Below are positions 35,592-47,265 of a stretch of 64,000 nt of DNA, in pieces (within the stretch, counting starts at the first letter, position 1; each line of letters begins with the position of its first letter). This DNA comes from Gibbula magus (Eukaryota > Mollusca > Gastropoda > Trochida > Trochidae). Both the position numbers and the translations under genes were made by a program. The stretch spans positions 50,882,630-50,946,629 of the forward strand of contig OW388297.1 of the NCBI GenBank assembly GCA_936450465.1, read 5' to 3'. The notes under the pieces were generated by a model. It worked only from the letters and a program-made list of their open reading frames with translations. It ran no database searches and was not told the DNA's origin.

Positions 35592-36763
35592 AACTAGTGT
35601 CCAAAAGAAACGATACCTTCTATTTTTTTAAATATCTTTTTACAAAGTGATTTTCTTCGTATGAACACATGGTTTTGCGTATCCCACATCCCAAATGCAG
35701 TGTATTCAATCGAAAATACCGAAAACATTTTATCACATCCGAAGAAATGGTGCACTTTGTGAGAATGACATTATTTTAGGTAGCATAGTTTGCAACTGCA
35801 TATAAAGTGTATAAAACGCCTGACCATACACGTTGGTATCAAAGCAACAAAAAGCACACAAGAAAATATCGGATTTGACAGCCATTGAGGGTGAGAGAGC
35901 CGATGGAATTGTCACATAGCGAGTCTCACACTCCGACGACGCTAGAAGGTTCGGTTGCGCGCGCATAGCAGTCACCAGGTTAACGCACCGGTTACGTGAT
36001 AGAGATCGGACAACATGCAGGTAGAGAAGAAGGTGATTACGCTTATTGAAGACCGCCACATCCGGGTATTTCATCTCCGAAACCCATTCATCATTACGAC
36101 GTTAACGTCAAAGACGTCACTCAGACACGTGATTAGCAGACAAACTTGGTAAAAGAGATTGAAGACTCAAGATATCTGAACATGTCGTCCATACCACAAA
36201 ACGTTCCCGAGGCCTCAACAACGAGTAAACAAACAGACGAATTCAACGTTGGTAACAGAGAGACTGAGCACTAGTCATGCTCTCATATGGGAGCCGATTT
36301 TGCATCTTCAAGAACAATGGTAGACAGCGTGTGTACCGAAGAATTAGTGACCTTTATGCTCTGAATTGCGTCCATCAAGTCAGCCCATTGCCTCCTTCAT
36401 AAATGACAAAGCTTATCTTCTGACGTGATCCGACGTCTGACGTCATCAACCCATAGACGTGTACTTGCCCGTTCTGACGCTCGGGATGGACATACCGAAT
36501 ACAAATGTGACTTAGTGACGCCTCTTTTGACATTTTCAACATTTGTCTCAGTCATTTGTGTGAATGAAATTTTAATTTTCAGACCCCTCACGTCAATACA
36601 GACCTGTACAAATGAATGCAAAGTACTGATTGAAATGAATTTTGTACACTTGTTAAATGAACGAAATCTCAAAAGAAAAATACCAATTCTAAATTTCTGT
36701 GTCGTTAAGTTTTCCTGTAATGGCCGCTTAAAGACGTGGTATCGTTTCTTTTGGACACTAGTT
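35592..36763 (+). mobile_element. Degraded Tc1-like element
   Basis: Ends AACTAGTGTCCAAAAGAAAC and its complement lie at 35592 and 36763, flanked by TA on both sides (35590-35591 and 36764-36765). 1,172 bp. Around 35880-36020 the plus strand still encodes a recognisable Tc1-type helix-turn-helix start (DLTAIEGERADGIV ... ARRFGCARIAVTRL) but with stop codons. No catalytic motif could be read with confidence, so it is a dead, partly deleted copy. Its inverted repeats share CAAAAGAAACG with MITE family A. Confidence 0.7.
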
Positions 36764-36942
36764 TAGTTGAAAACCATAATAGTTTGTGGAAAATTTAGAA
36801 GATAGTAGTTGAAAGTATCTACTCACACTCTTACATGCTGACATTGTATTCAATTGCTCAATTTATGTAAATAACCTGTTGAAATACACGCCTTATTTAA
36901 GTTTCAATAAAAACATCAGTCATGATACCATAGAGACATTAA

Positions 36943-37106
36943 CCTTTAATGTGTTTGCTTATATTGCATGTATGCTTAATTAAACTACATAAAATATTGG
37001 CCTTCGCCTTTCTCAATAACATATTGATTAAACCCGTAAATGGTATAGGTATCTAATTAGCTTTCTCTCGTTTAATACCAAACCACTTGCTCGAATATTT
37101 ATGTTT
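36943..37106 (+). repeat. Direct duplication, unit 1
   Basis: About 160 bp (TTAATGTGTTTGCTTATATT through CTTGCTCGAATATTTATG) repeated at 37403-37570. A 5'-truncated family C repeat lies exactly between the two units. Confidence 0.8.
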
Positions 37107-37401
37107 ATATCATTCATATTTACTTAAGAGGGTAAAACATCTTATTACACAAACCAATTATCCGTAGTGGTAATTACGATGTTGTGTATAAATCAAAAAT
37201 TGCATGGCGGCCATTTTATTGTGAACACAATTTATTATTTCTAATGACAAAAAACGTTTCCCATGGCTTTACGGAACCATGTACACTCATATTTTAGCTT
37301 GATTTTCTGAAGAGGAAAGAGTGTTTTACTGTTGGTGACATTATTTTTCAATTACATTTCATCGACTTATTTCACCAGAAAAACGTGCTACTGTCCCTTT
37401 A
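37105..37401 (+). mobile_element. MITE-like repeat, family C, copy 4 (5' truncated)
   Basis: Matches the interior and right end of the other copies, ending ACGTGCTACTGTCCCTTTAG. The first 60 bp or so are missing, so the left inverted repeat is absent. Confidence 0.6.
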
Positions 37402-37402
37402 G

Positions 37403-37570
37403 CCCTTAATGTGTTTGCCTACATTTATATTGCATGTATGCTTAATTAAACTACATGAAATATTGACCTTCGCCTTTCTCAATAACATATTGATAAAACC
37501 CGTATATGCTATCGGTATCTAATTCGCTTTCTCTTGTTTAATGCCAAACCATTTGCTCGAATATTTATGC
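37403..37570 (+). repeat. Direct duplication, unit 2
   Basis: Second unit of the duplication starting at 36943, about 90 percent similar by eye, with a few extra bases near its start. Confidence 0.8.
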
Positions 37571-38464
37571 TTAAATAAACAGAACTCTGCTTTTAACCTT
37601 TTACCGATTTCTCAAACAGTAGCTATTTTAATATTGTAAAAGGTTATATCGATACGATATTAAAATTATTGTTTTTCTACATTTAATCTATCTACTAAAT
37701 AGTTCGCTTTAGTCGAGGAATATAATTACACACTAAGCAGATTTGTTTTGATTGTAAGACCACTTTTACTGCGTTTGACAACTTAACATGTTTATCACTC
37801 TACCTTTATAAATGTTTTAATATAATTTTTTTCGAAAACCAATATCATTGAACAATTAATTTTGACTTTGTTTTTCAAAATAAAGTAACTGGTTCTAAAT
37901 AGAAACATACCTATTCAGAAAAAGAAAACATCTTTAGTTAAATGTCAATCATCATTTCATATTTAATGTGCTTGATAATTACATTTTGAAACTACATCAA
38001 AACATTTTCGTCAGTAGGTTTTGATGGCAGTTGCTGTATCGGATGACATGTTATGACGTATTGGTATATCATAATGTAAAATAATAAAGGATAGCGTTGC
38101 ATTGTGTACGTTGATTGGTTCAACCTACACTCACCGCCATTATATAAAGTGGACTCTGATACTTTAAAGGATGGCCGAAATATATTATTTTCTATTGAAT
38201 TCTTATCTGCGATTGGTTCATCAGACTATTTTGTGAAAAATGAGACCCAAAAAACAGTAATATGTTGATCTTATATTGAACTAGAGCGACTTAAACATTG
38301 CAAAAATATCGTCTGCTTTCCAGGCGGCGACAAACGAAAAATGGGGCGTGGTTTAGAGGGTTGGACGTACGTGAAGGGATGGGATGTAAACATACGCTTA
38401 CTATTTTTCATGGCAAATACCGTGGAATCGGTCAGTCGATCTGTTATATCTACAATTTGCAACA
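37571..38464. other. No recognised gene
   Basis: AT-rich; nothing recognised. Confidence 0.45.
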
Positions 38465-38680
38465 ATGCCACACCGCTGTTCTGCTGTAAATTGTTTGAGT
38501 AATCATGGTTATCAAGTTTCACTACACAAGTTTCCATCTGATGACTCGCTTCACGCCAAACCAACCGATTTTGTTTGAGCGAAGAGTGCATTGTGGTAAC
38601 GCAACCAGTGAACCAATGTCAACCTCGCGTCTGTATTCAGATCATTTCTCTGAAGATTGTTTTGTTTGCGGAGCAGGTTA
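38465..38680 (+). pseudogene. THAP zinc-finger domain relic
   Basis: An ATG at 38465 opens MPHRCSAVNC, the usual N-terminus of THAP domains (Met-Pro-x-x-Cys-x4-Cys). It continues with VSLHKFPSDDSLH, matching the HKFP block. A stop (TGA) follows near 38577; one base on, another frame carries YSDHFSEDCF, matching the final His-Phe ... DCF block of the domain. So a C2CH THAP zinc finger of about 70 residues is present but broken by a frameshift. THAP domains bind DNA in host regulators and in P-element-type transposases; which source applies is not clear. Confidence 0.6.
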
Positions 38681-38689
38681 GGCTATTTG

Positions 38690-39450
38690 CCACGATTTGA
38701 CGTTCAAGCGTGAATAGGAATGTCTTTTAATCAAAACAAATACTAATAATCATTATCTTTTTACATGGTAATGTTTTGTTATCATGATAAAAAAAAGAAG
38801 TGGATCGTCAAACCCGCCAAGGACTTATGTATCGCTCTCTAAGAGAACATACATGCGGTGTCTATCTATATCATTTTTTAAATAACAAAAGTATATATAA
38901 TCAGTTATATACATTGTAATGATAGTGCAAGTATTTTGCATGCGAATATCAACCTACAATGTGACCAATGATTAGAATAACGAGAAGAACAAGGAGAAGT
39001 TGATCCCCAGTAATCGTACAACGATATGTTTTTCTTCAAATGACAAAGAAAAGCCTACAGAATACACTATTATCCTTTTCCTAAATTCCACTGGTTTAAC
39101 ATATGTTTCTTACTTTGATTGACTGACAATATCTGGACTGAATGTCGCGTTAATGTGTATTTCCTATTTCCTTGGGTCACACAGACAGGACGTTCGACAA
39201 TAAACATATATGATATGCCGGTCGCCCACATGCCATTTGTTTTATAATTGAATCGGTCAAGTAAACTTATTATCTGTACAAACATAATTACAATCCTGCC
39301 TTCTCACCTACTCAGCTTCTTAATTGCATAAGCTAATTTGCTGTAACAACACTTCTCCCCTTTGATCTGGAAGAAACATCTATATGGTACGCTAAACTGA
39401 GAATTGTGTGTTGAGGCTTATCGGCCTATTTCTTAATCCATTAATCCACA
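38690..39450. other. No recognised gene
   Basis: Non-coding by inspection. The open frame near 39070-39285 has no recognised family. Confidence 0.4.
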
Positions 39451-39706
39451 TATATACCCGTACGTTTCCTCGTGATTCAAATGATACCGTACACTTTTCC
39501 CCGTGGAGGCTTACTCGGCTTGCGCCTCGTAAGGACCCGACGGAGAAAAGTGCAGGGTATCATTCGATAAACCCATACTTTTTCCTCGTGTTAAATGATA
39601 CCCTACATTTTTCTCCGTTGGAGCCTTACTCGGCTCCGCCTCGTATGGGCCCGACGGGGAAAAGTGTAGGGTATCATTCGATAAACTCAGAAAAGTATGG
39701 GTATAT
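39451..39706. repeat. Palindromic fold-back repeat with two tandem sub-palindromes
   Basis: Outer ends TATACCCGTAC and GTATGGGTATA are inverted. Inside are two related units (about 39480-39570 and 39593-39680), each with AATGATACC...CACTTTT at one side and GAAAAGTG...GGTATCATT at the other, and a central GCCTTACTCGGCT...GCCTCGTA block. Non-coding; probably a small transposon-derived repeat. Confidence 0.7.
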
Positions 39707-42695
39707 CTCTAACATATAACCTCCCAATTATTCAACATAATTTGATCAATTGGTGCTACTTAATCTCCTCGCCCCAATTCCCGTGAGTGTCACTTGAACT
39801 GGCATATGATTCTTACAGGTAAGGCAAGACATCAGCAACATCACTTGAAATGATGCAATCTTAGCTTGATGGCAAACACACCATGGAAAGTGATAGCGTC
39901 ATTTTCTGAATACCTGAAAGACATACTTTGTGTAAATAAAGTCATATAGGTACATAACTGACGTACATCGCAATGTTTACATAACGTCCAATGAATGGTG
40001 AGCAGGGATCCGTGATCTCGCGTATGGCCTTAATTCTTGTGTTATGACAGCAGTCCCGCACTTAATTGCTACAAACATACTATACATTAGCGCAAAATAC
40101 ACTCTAATTAAGCAGGGTCCGGCCGTTGTAACCATATGAAATCGTTAGTTGAATAGTTAGGTATTCCGTTTATCGAAAATTTGGGTTGTTTTGATGAAGA
40201 TTTCTGTCTTATATGAGCAGTTGGGAAAACGCGTTAAATTATGATTAGTGGCCATTATGAGATTCCTTCACCTACGTCACAGCAGGATACGCTTCAGTGA
40301 CAGCCCGCTTTCATTCTAGTCGCCTGGGCTTAATTAGGCACTTTTTTAAAAAGCCGTATATAAATAATTTACAGGTCGATTTTAAAGTCACGTAGAAGTC
40401 AAACACCTTTTCAACGAATCACGAAAGTGACCATGGGTACGACGTGTGACCTTTAACTACTGCAAAAACTTCGCCTCCATGTATCTTTGCCCTATGCAAG
40501 CGGCTTGAAGCGGACGATGCTGAGTATCTATGACATTCATTATCGCAAAACCGTTATTTCGTGTCTCTATTTCCTGTTTGTCACCATCATGTTTTCTGAA
40601 ATAGGTAAAGTATAGCCAAATTTAATGGATGCATTGATATGAAAACTGATAACAGAACCAACTTGTGTACCCTGAAACTACATGTTATGTATGGGCTAGT
40701 GGGTCGTACGCGCGTCTGACTTATGGGTTATAACCAATAAGATAATGTTGTTAAAAAGGCTAAGTAAATTATATAATACCTTCACATAGGATATTCGATA
40801 TGTACCTACGAACTATGCATACACCGTCTTGCCATATAAGAACATTTAATTATGCAAAATAATCAAAGGTGCATTTTTTTGTAGGCATATGTCATATTTG
40901 AATACATATTTCACTATGATTGACATTGGAAAACAATAAAAACAATAGGTATCATTAAAAAAAATACTAATTATGCTTAAAGCAAAGATGCAAGGTTACA
41001 TACTGATGTGATAAATTAGGTTTATATTAAGGATAGTAAACAAATGAAAAAAATATGAAAGATATGATGATAATGGCTAAATCAACCTTGACGTGTAATA
41101 ATTTGAACATTTAACATTTAACCCATATGGCATTTGAAAGGTACCGAGACAGTAAAGGTTAATTGAATTGGGTCAGTTTGTGGAAAGATAGCGTGACCTG
41201 ATGACCTGACCAGTGTTACGCACGTGCGCAAGTTGGCACAGTACTGGATACCTGTTTCAGCCATTACTGGCCCAGTACCGGCACAGTATGGTCATGTTTG
41301 CTGGGATATTTTAAGCAAAATTATGTGCATCGACCTTCTACATTGATGAACCCATGGGAAGATATTCAAACTACGCAGTGGCTTTTGCACTTTAACTTCT
41401 TGTGCTCGTTTGGGTTCAAAAGTGTAAAAGCACATCTGATTGGACAATGTAGTTTACCAATAGACCAATGGCGCTTGAGCGGATAGATGTATCAGGACCT
41501 GCTTGTGATGTCTCGTTTTATGTAGACTGAACACAGAAAAGAGTATATAATTAAATAGTTACATGTTTGGCAGAACTATATTTTTTACTGTAAAATATCT
41601 AGTAAGTGATCAACTGAGTCAAACATCATGTATTACCTCTGACACTGATTCAGTGTATTTGTGATGGAATTGTTCTCATGTAATCGGTATGTGGACTTTA
41701 TTCGAAATTAATTCAATTTTCACAATTTTACCCCTTCTGTCTATTTGATAATGCTTAAGTTCGGAAACATGCATCACTGACGTTACTATCACAAGGTATA
41801 TTTTGGAAATGGTTATTGTACGCATGGGTGATTCATCATCATTGTATTTGATGTCATTTTATTGACATTACAATGAAAATCAATTTACATGATACACAAC
41901 AATACAGAGGCAGATCAACAGACTTTGGGATGCAGCTATATTTGGCGAAACGCAATTACAAAATCCGAAAACACACACCTGTTTGAAGACATTTATGTGA
42001 TCAATTTAACATGCTTAATACATGTACCTTCAATATCTATGATATGAATGTGATTATTATAACAGTAACACATATCTCTGACAATCTTTGCTGAAATGAA
42101 TCGATCAAGGCATACCTACGTGAAATAGTACTTTGTATGACTCTCGATCGATCGGAAATACGCGTTTGACCTTTCGGTAAGAAGACCCTGCAATGGTACA
42201 TATCGTCACAATCTTCTACTTATGACACCATAACACACAATTTACAAAGTACCTGAAAGGAAAATGCTTTCGCCATTATAGTAGCACGAGATTTATCTAT
42301 CTATATATATATATATATATATGTGACAAAACCCGTGGGGTCGTAGAGCAATAATATACCTGTCAAAACGTGACTTTTTCAATATAGCTGTAATTGAAAA
42401 TTGTCTAAGTATTAAATAGAAACAATACAGAAATCAACTACCCACCTGTAGTATTTTGGAATAAGCGCATCCAATAGTGAACCAACAACATGACTCTTGC
42501 CTTGTCTTGCCAACGCTACAGACTCATCAAGGCAAGTCGAAATACGACACCGCCGTATCAATATTTAATAGGTTTCAAATATGTTCTTCTCACATGACGA
42601 GTTTTATCAAAGCGGTTTATTTGTGTTTCTAAGTGAATCGTTTGTGAACTGGTTTCGCAATTTAATATTAACGTTGACTGTTTGTGTAAAATTTT
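39707..42695. other. No recognised gene; AT dinucleotide tract
   Basis: Mostly AT-rich non-coding sequence. A (TA)n tract lies at about 42300-42321. No coding domain was recognised. Confidence 0.5.
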
Positions 42696-42699
42696 AAGG

Positions 42700-42775
42700 A
42701 GGGTTGGTGAGTGAGTGACTTATTGTTTAACGCCGCTTCGGCAGTATCGCAGCCATTTGCGGCGGGGGAGGGTTG
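42700..42775 (-). repeat. SINE 3' fragment
   Basis: GTGAGTGAGTGACTTATTGT followed by TTAACGCCGCTTCGG is the complement of the GCGGCGTTAA ... ACTCACTCAC tail of the SINEs described below. Only the last 60 bp or so are present. Confidence 0.7.
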
Positions 42776-43426
42776 GTTAACATTGCCTTTGTGCAACTTA
42801 TTTGTCTTTAGTTATTGGGACAAACATTGGGTTGTTTTGAGTCACACGTGCCAAACGTTATAGATGGTTGTATTTTATCGACAAATACTTACTGTTGTCG
42901 AAATTTACCCTTTTGATGATAGTCGACTCAGCATAGTGACGATTTAAAGGTTAAAGTATATAGAGTTATATAAGTTAATAGACACATTTGGGCAGATAAT
43001 TTTTTATATGTCTATACTGAGCTACTGTGGTAATACATGGTACTGTAGTTTCGGCTCCTGCACGTGTATTATGATGTTGTTAGAATTGCATATGAAACTA
43101 GTATCATATATTTGGCATTTGGGGATAAATATGCAATTTCAGTGAACTTATTTTAACTGAAATCAGAAATGTATTTGGCACGTATTAAAGCCAAATACAA
43201 ATTATGAAACACAATGGATGCATCTTTAAAGAAGCGATTTGTATGTCCTTAGTTTTTATCCTGGTTGTTCTTAGTGTTCATATAAATAGTGTTACTCTTA
43301 AAATAATACACGTATACCTTACCTGTGTCAATTGTCTTTTTATTTATGATAAGAAATAAGTATTTCTTTTCAGAATAATTGGTTGGATATAAATGATGGT
43401 AGTACATTTTACTTTATAGAATTGAC

Positions 43427-43786
43427 CATCCTCGGTTACCCAGGGTTTTATATATGCTCCGTTACTCTCCACTATATCACCCATGGGAATTTTCATCAGA
43501 GAAATCTGTACTCAAATTACCCGCTACGCAGCTTGGACCTGCGAGCCAATGACAATTCATATCACTTCGTTGCAAAGCATGCGAGGTCATTTTGTTAGCC
43601 ATCCGTCACCGGTTATCTCCCTTGACCATTTCCGTCTTATCGTATTAAGTATTTTCTTTGGTTACTGACTTCGTCACTCCAGCCAAGGGCGGGTAATTTG
43701 AGTATAGATTTCGCTGACAGAGTTTCCCATGGGTGATATAGTGGAGAGTAACGGAGCATATATACAACCCTGAGTTACCGAGGATG
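43427..43786. mobile_element. Palindromic MITE with 9-bp target duplication
   Basis: Inverted repeats of about 105 bp start CATCCTCGGTTACCCAGGGT on the left and, complemented, CATCCTCGGTAACTCAGGGT on the right. The element is flanked by AGAATTGAC at 43418-43426 and 43787-43795. 360 bp, non-coding. A 9-bp duplication with long TIRs is the hallmark of Mutator (MULE)-type elements; that assignment is inference. Confidence 0.85.
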
Positions 43787-44009
43787 AGAATTGACGTGCA
43801 AGTGTCAGTGTCACAGGGGTTACTTATTCTTTCACAAATGCTGTGTCGGCTCGTAATGTATATGACGTAATTAGCTTCAAGTATTGATGAATAATACTAA
43901 ATATCAATATTACAATTATTTATATTGAACCTCTAGAAGAAGCTTTATTTCACAACGAAATATCATTTACTGCACCTTGACAACAGTAAACATCACAATT
44001 TAAATGTGA

Positions 44010-44310
44010 TGAGATTAGATGATTTGGGGTTTAACGCCGGTTTTAAGAGTATTTCACTTATATCACGGCTGCTAGTATTATGGCAGAAAGAAAGCCCCCA
44101 ACGCCATGTGGCTATGCATTGCGGTGAAACTTGAGAGCATCGACTGGAACTAGCGAACCGTGGGTGGTACTACGCTTAAATTCAGTGTAGCATTGCACCC
44201 AAACCTTACTGCGTCTAAAACAGTTCTCTACAGCAGACAAAGTTGCCGTGCCTCTGGCGGGATTTGAACCCCGGACCCCGAAGCGCTAACCACAGCGCTA
44301 TCCCGCCCCC
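44010..44310 (-). mobile_element. tRNA-derived SINE, full length
   Basis: On the minus strand a tRNA-like head (GGGGGCGGGATAGCGCTGTG, B box GGTTCAAATCC) leads into a middle with AGAACTGTTTTAG and a 3' end with GGCGTTAAACCCC. Flanking repeats AATTTAAATGTGA (43997-44009) and AATTTAATTGTGA (44311-44323) differ at one base and are the target duplication. Same family as 61467-61758. Propagated by LINE machinery. Confidence 0.9.
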
Positions 44311-44601
44311 AATTTAATTGTGACAGTATCCTGACATCATGGCATTGTGAGTCTTACCTGATGTAAATTCCCTGTCATTTGCTTAACAGTAACAGAGCAT
44401 TGTGCAAATGTACAGTCAAAGGGCTATATACAGTGGAATGCAGTTTTGGGTGATAAATGAATAATACCGACCATAAAAGGTGCATTTACTTGTATTATTG
44501 TAAAATATTAATTCAATATCGCTGAGAAGTCCCCATAAGGAAAAATTAATATCATATGTTACGGGATCATAGATATCGTAGTGTCTATGACATTACGTAG
44601 C

Positions 44602-44713
44602 CCAACTTCTCAATGCAAGGCATAACTCTTGCCAGTCTCCATTACCGGCTTATTTATTATAGGCAGCCAGTAATACAGACTGGCAAGAGTTATGCCTCGC
44701 GTTTCGAAGTTGG
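44602..44713. repeat. Imperfect hairpin (37-bp arms)
   Basis: Arms 44602-44638 and 44677-44713 share AGACTGGCAAGAGTTATGCC and its complement; a few mismatches fall near the outer ends. It sits about 100 bp outside the Polinton-like insertion and is unrelated to it. Confidence 0.75.
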
Positions 44714-44814
44714 ACGTGGCCAGCCCGCTGTCAAAGAGTGAGATTGCCAAACTAGCCAAATTTCCCCTTGGAGAGCTGACTATATTGCCCAATTTCACCC
44801 TGATAACAGAGTAT

Positions 44815-44819
44815 ATGTT
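44815..44819 (+). repeat. Target site duplication, left (ATGTT)
   Basis: ATGTT directly precedes the first base of the left arm and recurs directly after the right arm. Five-base duplications fit a retroviral-type integrase. Confidence 0.85.
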
Positions 44820-44830
44820 AGTAGTAGGTT

Positions 44831-44893
44831 AGGGCACCTGCGACCTGCTAAGATATATCTTAGCCCCTCATCTTAGCAGGTCGCAGGTGCCCT
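44831..44893. repeat. Terminal hairpin, left tip
   Basis: A perfect 24-bp stem (44831-44854 with 44870-44893) and a 15-base loop start 11 bases from the element end. The stem contains GGGCACCTGCGACCTGC. The loop side includes a second short palindrome (CTAAGATATATCTTAG). The mirror copy lies at 56856-56918. Its position suggests a role in end recognition or replication, which is inference. Confidence 0.9.
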
Positions 44894-45029
44894 ATGAGAG
44901 AAATTTTGCTAAGGTCTTGTTCGTGGTAGAACCTTGAAACCTTGCTAAACTCGGGTTAGCTTGACCCTTTGAGTCCAGCAGTCGTGACCGATCAATATGG
45001 GTACAATAGGTTAATAGCTTAATTGCCCA

Positions 45030-46440
45030 ATTATCGACGCACCGTGCTCTGATCACTACAGGTATAATGGGTTAATTGACCAATTATTGTAGTCATGGGG
45101 TTTGGAGGGTTAAACGGACGTGTGCCGAGTCGCGTTAATATGAGTGTTTATTTTTCGGTGAGGAGGGGTCATTGTAGTCTTGGCTATCGTAACTACCGGT
45201 TTATAGACTTCTACATCAAGACATCAGGGGTGGTCCGTGTCGCTCATCACTCTTTGTAAGGAAGGTGTGTGTGACCAAGGCTAGCCTTAGCGCAAGCTCA
45301 AATGCAAATGACAACATCAACATGTGACCATGCAATCTGCATATTACTCTAGTATCGTCATCAAAATAAGTAAATAAAGTATGGCAGAGAATCGTGTTGA
45401 TTCAGAGCCAGCCGTATCGCGGCGTATCAATTAGGTAACATTCACATCTCTAATTATTTTCCCCTCTGGTGACAAATTTCAAGTTAACCGGTACAATATT
45501 TCCAAGAAATGTCATTGACGTGTCTTAAACGTCAAATTAAAATTAGGAGGCAAACTCTTGTGTCAATCTGACAATCATGTAGATTCAAAGTCCCAGTACA
45601 AGGTACATAATCTTCTTTGGACGATCAGCATAACTTAGCTCATCTTAGCAGTCACTAGTGTCAATTGGGAGGAAAGCTAAGGCGATTATCGAAGCAATGT
45701 GCTCTGATCAACACAGGTATAAGGGGTTAATTGACCAATTACTGTAGTCATGACTGTTCGGGTGGTAAACGGTCTTACACCGATTTACGTTAATTGGAGT
45801 GTTTATTTTTGGTGTGAACGTTGGTATTGTAGTCTTGGCTATCGTAACTACCGGTTTATATACCTCTACATCCAGGCATCAGGGGTGGGCCCGTATCGTT
45901 CATCACTCTTTGAAAGGAAGGTGTGTGACCATGGGTAGACTTAGCACATGCTCAATCTCAATCAACAACACCAAAATACGATCATACGATCTGCGTATTA
46001 CTCTAGTATCGTCATCAAACTAAGACAATAAAGTATGGCAGATAATCGTGCTGATTCAAAGCGAGCCGTGTCGCGTCTTATCAATTAGGTAGCATTCACA
46101 TGTCTAAATGTTTTCCCCCTCTAGGGCCAAATTTTGAATTTTACCGGTACACCATTTTAAAGAAATGCCATTGAAGTGCCGTTACCTCGTACATACAAAC
46201 GATGTGTTTTAATTATTTCGTCAGTAAGCGATTAAGACATAATGACATAGCTATGAAATGTAATATAATGACGTAATGGAAATTGTTATTGGTCATCAAA
46301 ACAATAATGATATAGGAACCGGATTGTATCAAGTTTCAACGTCAAATTAAAATAAGAAAACAAGGTTCCATGTCAGTTTCCCAGTCATGTAGATTTAAAG
46401 TCATAATACTGTTACATTATCTTCTTTTGACGAACAATTT
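45030..46440 (+). repeat. Diverged tandem duplication inside the arm
   Basis: Unit 1 (about 45030-45625) and unit 2 (about 45685-46440) align over most of their length: GTGCTCTGATCA, TTGACCAATTA, TGTAGTCTTGGCTATCGTAA, CTACCGGTTTATA, CATCACTCTTTG. The small open frames here are not conserved between the units, so the region is unlikely to code. Mirror at 55309-56719. Confidence 0.8.
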
Positions 46441-46815
46441 CAGTTTTGAAATCACCCTTTGCCTTTTCATAGCAGGGATTATTAACTTCGAGCAAACGCC
46501 GTATTTTTCATTAACTTGAACACATTAGTATTAGCTGAATATACATAGGTTTCATAACAACAACAAAAACCACATAATTTAATGTCCAATTCCAAATTCC
46601 TTTACGACTGTTTTAATCTCCGATGACCCCACCCGGCAAGGGGTGTGTTAATGGTAACGGGCTAACTATCTGATTGTACATTGATTCACGTATAATCTCT
46701 GTATAGGTGTCAACGTGTCGCACGCTTATAAGCGGACTATAGGCTCAAGACTTATTAACTCAACGGGCCGATTTCATTGAAAATAGAAAAAATGGTCATG
46801 TTATGTAATGTGACG

Positions 46816-47265
46816 TATCAATTACATGTAACTCACGTGCCATCGGGCCAGTGGGAAGGGGACCTATCGATCAACTATAGACTCAGTACAGATTACTACC
46901 GTTTCAAGACTCAGTAACTCCACGGGATGATTTCATTGATAAGGGGTATCAATTAGCACCCGTACTTGGCATCGCGCAGAGGGAGGGGGGTCCTGTCAAT
47001 TACGTATAGTCTCAGTATAGATCACTACCAGGTTCCAAAATCAGTAACCCCCCTTATAGGATGATCTCATTGAAAAATAGAAATTATCGTCTGCCGTGAC
47101 GTTGGGTATCAATTAGCTCACGCACTATCGCGCAGTGGGGAGGGTACCTGACAAATACGCATAGGTTTAGTATAGCTGACTATATGTTTAAGGCTCATAA
47201 ACTCAACGGGACGATTTCATTGACAACTAAAAATACCGACTGGCGTGTCGTGGTGTATCAATTAG
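46816..47265 (+). repeat. Iteron-like repeats around TATCAATTAG
   Basis: TATCAATTA(G/C) occurs at 46816, 46947, 47107 and 47256, spaced 131-160 bp, each within a longer diverged unit. Each unit also has a GGGACGATTTCATTGA-type block and an ACTCAGTA/CTATAG-type block. Two more copies of the decamer are at 45425 and 46079 in the preceding duplication. Mirror at 54484-54933. Confidence 0.75.

Noticed and set aside
35733..36074. 113-codon minus-strand frame
   Set aside because: It lies antisense to the Tc1 helix-turn-helix remnant on the plus strand, within the TIR-bounded relic.
44610..44798. 62-codon minus-strand frame beside the Polinton-like element
   Set aside because: Overlaps an imperfect hairpin and shows no domain.
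45799..46023. 74-codon frame in the arms, with identical mirror at 55726-55950
   Set aside because: The paralogous tandem unit at 45030-45625 does not preserve the frame, so it is unlikely to be coding.
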